Shown in pieces: positions 57,532-64,000 of a stretch of DNA of 64,000 bases. Below the pieces are notes generated by a model, which was given only the letters and a program-made list of their open reading frames with translations, made no database searches and was not told where the DNA came from. The stretch's first letter is position 1; the number at the start of each line of letters is the position of its first letter. The position numbers and the translations under genes were made by a program. The stretch comes from Bdellovibrio sp. (GTDB lineage Bacteria > Myxococcota > SpSt-1050): the NCBI GenBank assembly GCA_020725805.1, contig DYEF01000072.1:1-64000 (forward strand), read 5' to 3'.

Positions 57532-60500
57532 ATGAAAAGAATATCCTTAGTGCTGTTTGCTGGTCTGATTGCTTTATCTCTTTCGTTTACCTGTGGCGGG
57601 AACAATACAGATGCAAGCACTGGCCTTAATGCAACGGAGGCCAAAAAAGGTCCTGAAAAGTCTGTTTCCGAAAATGATATGAAACAGATTGTGGCTGAGT
57701 ACAAACCCGAAAAGATATACAAAAAGGAGAAGTGGGAAAATATAAGTGAACCCAATGTTGCCGAGTGGGATAAGGTCAAAAAACTGATGAATGAACAGAA
57801 GTATGAAGCTGCCTACTCGGAACTCGAAAAAATTCTGAAAAAGTTCAGGGAGTCAAATGATAATGAGAGGGTTACACACACCCTTATGAAGATGGTTCAG
57901 CTCAGGATGTCCCTGCACGGATATGAGACAGCAGTAAAATTCTTAAAGAGCGAAGAATGGCCGGACGGATTATATTCACAGATGGTTCTCAATCTGTATT
58001 ATGCCTACTCCCTCGTAAACTATTACAATGCCTATAGCTGGGAAATAAACCAGAGGGAGAAAGTGGAGACAGGAAAGGAGATTGACCTTAAGAAATTTAC
58101 AAAGGATGATATCTATTATGAGGCACAGAAGGCATATCTGAATGTGTTCGGGAGCAGGGAAGAGCTATCGGGTGTCAAGGTAAAAACATTTTCAAACTAT
58201 ATTACTCCCAATTCATATCCTGAAAGGATAAGGGGTACATTGAGGGATGCTGTTTCATATCTTTATACAGATCTTCTGAACAATACCAGCCTGTGGAGGC
58301 CAGAGGAATTAAACGAAGTCTATGCCCTGCCTCTGGGTGATATGATTTCGGTAAAAAAGATTCTGGTTAATCTGAATGACAGAGATACACATCCTCTGCT
58401 GAAGATTGTTTACATACTTGATGACCTGTATGAGTGGCACAGGTCGAAAGGTGAGGAGGAGGCCGCTTTTGAGGCTTTTCTTACGAAGATTGAGATTCTC
58501 AACAACAGATTCACCTCACTGGAGGATAAGGCAAGGATTAAGGAGTCTCTGGAAAATAATCTTAAGAAGATCGAACACCTTGAGTGGTGGTCTGTGGGTA
58601 TGGCAAAACTTGCGGATTTCTATATGTTGGAGAACAGACCGGACTCTCTGATAAAGGCACATAAGGTCACGGTTGACTGTCAGAAGAGATTTTCATCTTC
58701 GATCGGGGCAAAGATGTGTCTGAGCAAACAGAAGAGCATTGAGTCACCTTCTCTGGAAATTTCAGGTATGTCTGTGGACAAGACAGATAAACGGTCTGTA
58801 ATGATATCGTACAAAAATCTTACAAATGCATATTTCAGGGCGTTCAAACTGGATTTCTTCTCTCTTCTGAATAAGGCTTACGATTATTATCTTTATCCTC
58901 AGTATAAACAGCTGGATGATATCGTATTTGGCAACAAACCGGATTTTGAATGGTCTGTCGAACTGGAACAGACCAAAGATTTCCAGATCCACAAAAAATA
59001 TATTACGCCGCCTTTTAAGGAGAAGGGTCTGTATCTGATAGCTGTATCTGCCAGAAAGAATTTTTCCAAATCCGATAATGTAATCAAAGGTGTCTATATG
59101 GTTATATCGGATATGGTTATTGAATCGCGAAATGATTATGACAGTCTGCTCAAAATCAGGGTAATTGACGGGGAGAGCGGAAGTCCGGTAAAAGACGCTG
59201 AGGTCTGTCTTTACAGATATGACTGGCAGGGCGGTCACAAGAAGCATCAGTGTAACAAATCAGATTCTTTTGGGAGTGCAAAGTTTTCCGAATCTTATCA
59301 GAGCAGTTCGTATTTTACGGTTGTAAAAAAGGGGAATGATTTTACTACCGATATGCAGTACAGTTATTTCTATAAGCCGGGGACTCCTTATCCTTCTGAA
59401 AGGACTCTGGTCTTTACCGACCGTTCCATCTACAGACCACTCCAGAAGATAAAGTGGAAGATTATTCAGTTTTACGGTGATTATACAAAGGGTGATTATA
59501 AAATTATGCCGGACAGAAAACTGGAGGTCTTCCTTTATGATTATAACTCTCAGGTTGTAGAGAAGAAGGAGGTAACAACCAATGAATTCGGTACTGCCTC
59601 AGGTGAGTTTAATATCCCCAAAGGCAGGATTCTCGGAAGCTGGCGTATAGGCACCGCCTGGGGGGCTCAGTATATAAAGGTTGAAGAATATAAGAGACCA
59701 ACTTTTGAGGTTACTCTTAAAAAACCCGAAAGCCCTCTGAGACTTAATAAGGAGGCCGAGATAACAGGAGAAGTCAAATATTATTTCGGACTGCCGGTAG
59801 CGACAGGGAAGGTAAAGTATGTTATTACCCGTCAGGCAGAATTTCCTTTCTGGTGGGGATATTATATCTACTATTATTCCTATTATGGTTTTTACGGGTA
59901 CAATCAGAATCCGCAGACTATAGCAACCGGGGATGCCGTTCTGGATAAAGATGGGAAATTCAGGATAAAATTCGTACCGGTTGCAGACGAAAGGCTCTCG
60001 AAAACCAGTAAAGGCACATCTTACAGGTACAGGATAAATGTGGATGTAACCGACGAGGGGGGTGAAACAAGGTCTGCTGAACAGTCATACAGAGTAGGTT
60101 TTTCTTCAGTTGAGGCAAAGATATTATCGGATATGAAATTTTTTGTCTCGGGTGAGAAGGACAACAAACTGAAAATATTGCGAACAGGATTAAATGACGA
60201 ACCCAAATCAGGTAATGGTAAATATCGTATTGTTCGTCTGAAAGAGCCGGACAAGACAGTAATGCCTGCCGAAATGCCCAGTGAATTGCCTGATTTTCTG
60301 AAAGGGCAGGGATTCGAACAGTATATGCATAAAGACGACAGTATCAAGGCGAGATGGGAGCGCGATTATCTGGTTGACAGAATTATTTTCGGTCTTAAGG
60401 ATGACATTCAGGTATCTGCAGGTGAAACAGTCCATAAGGAAGACGGGGAATTCTCTGTTGATATATCTGTATTGAAGGCAGGACTCTATAAAATCTATTA

Positions 60501-63500
60501 TGAAACTACCGATGATTTCGGTGAAAAATACGAAACCTTTAAAACCTTTATAGTTGCTGATTCTGTGACCAGATTCAATCTTCCTCTTGTCTTTTATGCA
60601 CAGAAGAATTCGTATAAAGTAGGAGAGAAGGCGAGATTTCTGATAAATTCCGGGCTGAAAGCACAGGATATCTATTTATACCAGTATCAGTCCGGCAAGA
60701 CAGAGAAAGAAGAGATACTCAATTCCGGAAAAGATTCCCCGTTATATGAACTAAATGTTGAAGAGAGAATGCGCGGGGGATTTGTACTTTATTCTTCTGT
60801 CTACAATGACTATCAGACAATACAGATGTATGAGTATATCACAGTACCGTGGGACAACAAGGAATTAAAGATCGAATTTGTTACTTTCAGGGATACAGTC
60901 AGGCCCGGCTCGAAGGAGACATTTAAGATTAAGGTAAGTGCGCCTGACGGCGTTAGGAATCTGAACAAGATTACTGAATTGTTGTCATATATGTACGACA
61001 GGTCACTGGATTACTTTACTCCTCACACATATACCTCGGTGCTGAGTCTGTATCCTAATAAGATATCTCACGGATATGTGAGGAGCAATCTAATGCAGAC
61101 CCATCCTTACTGGGTAAGTGCCAACGGTTTTAATCCCATTCCGGCAATGCTTTATCTCACGCCTGACTACCTTAAGTATATCTCCGGTTACGGAATCGGT
61201 GGTCCGGGTTACAGACGCAGAGGTAAGATAATGTTTGATAGTGTGGATTACGAAGGCAAATTGATGGGAGCCTCCGATACTGCAAAACCGATGAGAAAAA
61301 TGGCAAAGACGGCTGTGGAGAGTGTAGCACCGGCGGCAGAGGAGAAACCGGCTTCGGGAGGCGGGGGAGCACCGAAGCAGGCTCTGGCATCGAGAGGGGC
61401 AGCGGGTTTGAAAGAAGAGACTCAGACAAAAGAGGCGGATAAGAATATGGAAGACGCAAGAGATGGTAAAGAAAAGGCTGTTGAACTTCGCTCTGATTTC
61501 GCCGAAACTGCATTCTTTTTGCCTCATCTTCTATTAGAATCGGACAATACTGCGTCGATTGAATTTAAGGTCCCTGATTCGGTAACTTCGTATAATCTCT
61601 TTGTTCACGCGATAACCAAAGACCTTATGGGTGGTTCGGTTAATAAAGAAGTCAAGGCGGTAAAGGAGATTATGGTGAGGCCTTATGTCCCGAGATTCTT
61701 ACGCGAGGGTGATGAGGCAGAGATCAAGGTTGTAATCAATAATGCGTCTGACAAGGAATTGTCAGGTGAGTTGAAGTTCGAGATACTTGAAATAGGCACA
61801 GAAAAGAGTCTGGTATCCGAATTCGGACTTTTGGAAAAGGATACTCTTAGGAACTTTACAGTTAAGCCAAAGGGTTCGGAAAATTTTGCTTTCGGACTTA
61901 AGGTTCCGGTCAAGATTGACCTTGTAAATTTTAAGGTCACCGCACGTACAAAGGATTTCTCGGACGGCGAACTCAGGCCAATACCTGTATTGCCGGGCAG
62001 GATGCATCTTATTCAGAGTAAATTTGTAGTCTTAAAGGATAAATCGAGTAAGACGATAAAATTCGATGACCTCGCCAGAAAGGATGACCCCACACTCATT
62101 AATGACCAGATGGTAATTACTGTTGATGCACAACTCTTCTTTACAGTTCTTCAGTCTCTGCCTTATCTGGTAAATTATCCTTATGAATGCACGGAGCAGA
62201 CACTCAACAGATTCGTCTCTTCTGGCATAGTAAGTTCGGTTTACAGTACGCATCCGGCGATTGCGAAGATGGCTGAGACATTTTCAAAGGAACGCGATAC
62301 CAGATTCGAAAAATGGGATGCACCTGACCCGAACCGCAAAATGATGCTCGAGGAGACCCCATGGCTGAATATGGCAAAAGGAGGCTTCGAAGCGAAGGAG
62401 GACCTTGTAAATATTCTGAACCCTGAGATTGCAAAAATAGAGAGAGATATTTCATTGAATAAACTCAGGAAGGCCCAGACCGCAATCGGAGGATTCCCCT
62501 GGTTCCCGGGAGGACCACCGTCACCTTATATTACACTTTATATTTTGTATGGCTTTTCAAAGGCACTTGAGTTTAAGGTAGATGTCCCGAAGGATATAAT
62601 CTTACGGGGATGGCAGTATCTGCATCAGCATTACATTACGGAAATATGGCCTTATGCAAAGGCTCACGACTGCTGCTGGGAGACAATAACTTTCCTGAAT
62701 TATGTCCTTTCAAACTATCCGAATAGTTCTTATTACGGAGGAATATTTACAGCCGCTGAAAGGGAAGAGATGCTGGATTTCAGTTTCAGACACTGGAAGC
62801 GGCATTCACCATATCTCAAGGGCTATCTGGCACTAACGCTTGAAAGGATGAACAGACATAAGGATGCGGTTCTGGTCTTCGAAAATGTTATGGATTCAGC
62901 AAAATATTCTGAAGAGGAAGGCACTCACTGGGCTCCTGAAGACAGAGGCTGGCTCTGGTACAATGATTCCATTGAGACACATGCATTTGCAATCAGAACC
63001 TTACTTGAGGTGATGCCAAAAGAGAAGAAACTGGACGGGCTCGTACAGTGGATTCTTATGAATAAAAAACTCAATCACTGGAAATCCACAAGAGCTACTG
63101 CTGAAGTAATTTATTCACTTATTAAGTATATGGAGGCAAATAAGACGCTCGGGATTAAAGAGGAAGCAAAGGTCCTGATAGGTAAGGACGAGTACAGATT
63201 CATCTTCGAACCCGATAGGTATACAGGGAAGAAGAATCAGATAGTAATTCCTAAAGAAAAGATAGACCCGGATACGACATCGAAGATTACAATTGATAAA
63301 GTTACAAAAGGGTTTATGTTTGCCTCTGCTACCTGGCACTTCTCAACAGAGAAGCTGCCGGATGCCGAGCGTGGAGACCTGTTTTTTATTTCACGTAAAT
63401 ATTTTAAGAGAGAACCGTCACCGAAGGGGTTTATATTAAAACCGCTTGAAGATAGTACAAAGATTGCGGTAGGAGACCAGATTGAGGTGCAGATTTCAAT

Positions 63501-63810
63501 TAAATCAAAACACCCTGCTGAATATGTACACTTAAAGGATCCGAGACCGTCCGGATGTGAACCGGAGAGCACGGTCTCACGTCACAAATGGGATCTTGGT
63601 ATTTATTGGTATGAAGAGGTTAGAGACTCCGCTCAGAACTTTTTCTTTGAACATTTGCCTCAGGGAGAATATACATTCAGATACAGGATCAGGGCAAATA
63701 TGGCAGGACAGTTTAAGGTTGCACCTGCCACCATTCAGTCAATGTATGCCCCTGAGTTCAACGCATATTCAACCGGAGAAACGATAAAGATATTAAGTAG
63801 TGAAAAATAG
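57532..63810 (+). CDS. Alpha-2-macroglobulin family lipoprotein
   Basis: Lipobox SFTC; MG-domain FTDRSIYRPLQKIKWK; YLVNYPYECTEQTLNRF thioester CxEQ; terpenoid-cyclase-like alpha domain. Confidence 0.93.
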   Translation: MKRISLVLFAGLIALSLSFTCGGNNTDASTGLNATEAKKGPEKSVSENDMKQIVAEYKPEKIYKKEKWENISEPNVAEWDKVKKLMNEQKYEAAYSELEKILKKFRESNDNERVTHTLMKMVQLRMSLHGYETAVKFLKSEEWPDGLYSQMVLNLYYAYSLVNYYNAYSWEINQREKVETGKEIDLKKFTKDDIYYEAQKAYLNVFGSREELSGVKVKTFSNYITPNSYPERIRGTLRDAVSYLYTDLLNNTSLWRPEELNEVYALPLGDMISVKKILVNLNDRDTHPLLKIVYILDDLYEWHRSKGEEEAAFEAFLTKIEILNNRFTSLEDKARIKESLENNLKKIEHLEWWSVGMAKLADFYMLENRPDSLIKAHKVTVDCQKRFSSSIGAKMCLSKQKSIESPSLEISGMSVDKTDKRSVMISYKNLTNAYFRAFKLDFFSLLNKAYDYYLYPQYKQLDDIVFGNKPDFEWSVELEQTKDFQIHKKYITPPFKEKGLYLIAVSARKNFSKSDNVIKGVYMVISDMVIESRNDYDSLLKIRVIDGESGSPVKDAEVCLYRYDWQGGHKKHQCNKSDSFGSAKFSESYQSSSYFTVVKKGNDFTTDMQYSYFYKPGTPYPSERTLVFTDRSIYRPLQKIKWKIIQFYGDYTKGDYKIMPDRKLEVFLYDYNSQVVEKKEVTTNEFGTASGEFNIPKGRILGSWRIGTAWGAQYIKVEEYKRPTFEVTLKKPESPLRLNKEAEITGEVKYYFGLPVATGKVKYVITRQAEFPFWWGYYIYYYSYYGFYGYNQNPQTIATGDAVLDKDGKFRIKFVPVADERLSKTSKGTSYRYRINVDVTDEGGETRSAEQSYRVGFSSVEAKILSDMKFFVSGEKDNKLKILRTGLNDEPKSGNGKYRIVRLKEPDKTVMPAEMPSELPDFLKGQGFEQYMHKDDSIKARWERDYLVDRIIFGLKDDIQVSAGETVHKEDGEFSVDISVLKAGLYKIYYETTDDFGEKYETFKTFIVADSVTRFNLPLVFYAQKNSYKVGEKARFLINSGLKAQDIYLYQYQSGKTEKEEILNSGKDSPLYELNVEERMRGGFVLYSSVYNDYQTIQMYEYITVPWDNKELKIEFVTFRDTVRPGSKETFKIKVSAPDGVRNLNKITELLSYMYDRSLDYFTPHTYTSVLSLYPNKISHGYVRSNLMQTHPYWVSANGFNPIPAMLYLTPDYLKYISGYGIGGPGYRRRGKIMFDSVDYEGKLMGASDTAKPMRKMAKTAVESVAPAAEEKPASGGGGAPKQALASRGAAGLKEETQTKEADKNMEDARDGKEKAVELRSDFAETAFFLPHLLLESDNTASIEFKVPDSVTSYNLFVHAITKDLMGGSVNKEVKAVKEIMVRPYVPRFLREGDEAEIKVVINNASDKELSGELKFEILEIGTEKSLVSEFGLLEKDTLRNFTVKPKGSENFAFGLKVPVKIDLVNFKVTARTKDFSDGELRPIPVLPGRMHLIQSKFVVLKDKSSKTIKFDDLARKDDPTLINDQMVITVDAQLFFTVLQSLPYLVNYPYECTEQTLNRFVSSGIVSSVYSTHPAIAKMAETFSKERDTRFEKWDAPDPNRKMMLEETPWLNMAKGGFEAKEDLVNILNPEIAKIERDISLNKLRKAQTAIGGFPWFPGGPPSPYITLYILYGFSKALEFKVDVPKDIILRGWQYLHQHYITEIWPYAKAHDCCWETITFLNYVLSNYPNSSYYGGIFTAAEREEMLDFSFRHWKRHSPYLKGYLALTLERMNRHKDAVLVFENVMDSAKYSEEEGTHWAPEDRGWLWYNDSIETHAFAIRTLLEVMPKEKKLDGLVQWILMNKKLNHWKSTRATAEVIYSLIKYMEANKTLGIKEEAKVLIGKDEYRFIFEPDRYTGKKNQIVIPKEKIDPDTTSKITIDKVTKGFMFASATWHFSTEKLPDAERGDLFFISRKYFKREPSPKGFILKPLEDSTKIAVGDQIEVQISIKSKHPAEYVHLKDPRPSGCEPESTVSRHKWDLGIYWYEEVRDSAQNFFFEHLPQGEYTFRYRIRANMAGQFKVAPATIQSMYAPEFNAYSTGETIKILSSEK

Positions 63811-63866
63811 CAATTCCTATAATTCTCTGGTAATTCTCTAATTCTCCTCTAATTCTCAATTCTCTA

Positions 63867-63910
63867 GTGCCAGGCATCGGGTGGCTGGTGTTGTGTCTGG
63901 TGCCAGGCAT
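63867..63910 (+). repeat. Two copies of dispersed GTGCCAGGCAT motif
   Basis: gtgccaggca at 63867-63876 and ggtgccaggcat at 63899-63910. Confidence 0.65.
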
Positions 63911-64000
63911 AATGGGTAGTTATGGGTAGTTTTGGTATGTTTTCGGTCTTTTTCAGCCTCATCCAATATAGGTTTTCCTGAATCCCGGCCTTAAGATTAT

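Noticed and set aside
58762-59247. 161-aa minus-strand ORF
   Set aside because: Shadow ORF inside the alpha-2-macroglobulin gene

Overview
Bacterial chromosomal window with about 47 supported CDS on both strands, one tRNA and several intergenic repeats. No rRNA, CRISPR array or complete transposase was seen. The content suggests a Gram-negative, myxobacterium/deltaproteobacterium-like envelope lifestyle; taxonomy is inference only. There are many exported lipoproteins with Asp-rich linkers (ceramidase-like, esterase, lipase, PHP, alpha-2-macroglobulin). Main blocks: (1) 0.25-8.0 kb lipoproteins plus DUF58/BatA-like pair; (2) 13.6-21.5 kb minus-strand envelope operon (transglutaminase, patatin, amidase, redoxin, ExbB/ExbD), divergent from a TonB-dependent receptor; (3) GT39-type membrane glycosyltransferase pair; (4) 31.1-35.9 kb three-gene restriction-type locus (two adenine-MTase-like ORFs plus GIY-YIG/helicase); (5) MsrB-MsrA fusion; (6) XRE regulator plus pilMNOPQ; (7) surA-like/rimI/pyrK/pyrD/rfaE1/rfaE2/GT2 operon; (8) tRNA-Val(CAC); (9) a 2092-aa alpha-2-macroglobulin lipoprotein. 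Strongest candidates for something undescribed: a secreted esterase whose alpha/beta-hydrolase fold reads as a circular permutation, a short C-terminal SDSSGC[S/G]C tail shared by two exported proteins that lack a lipobox, a 92-nt three-way-junction element after the restriction locus, and a 61-bp promoter-bearing direct repeat. All calls come from reading the sequence and the supplied ORFs; no searches or folding were run.
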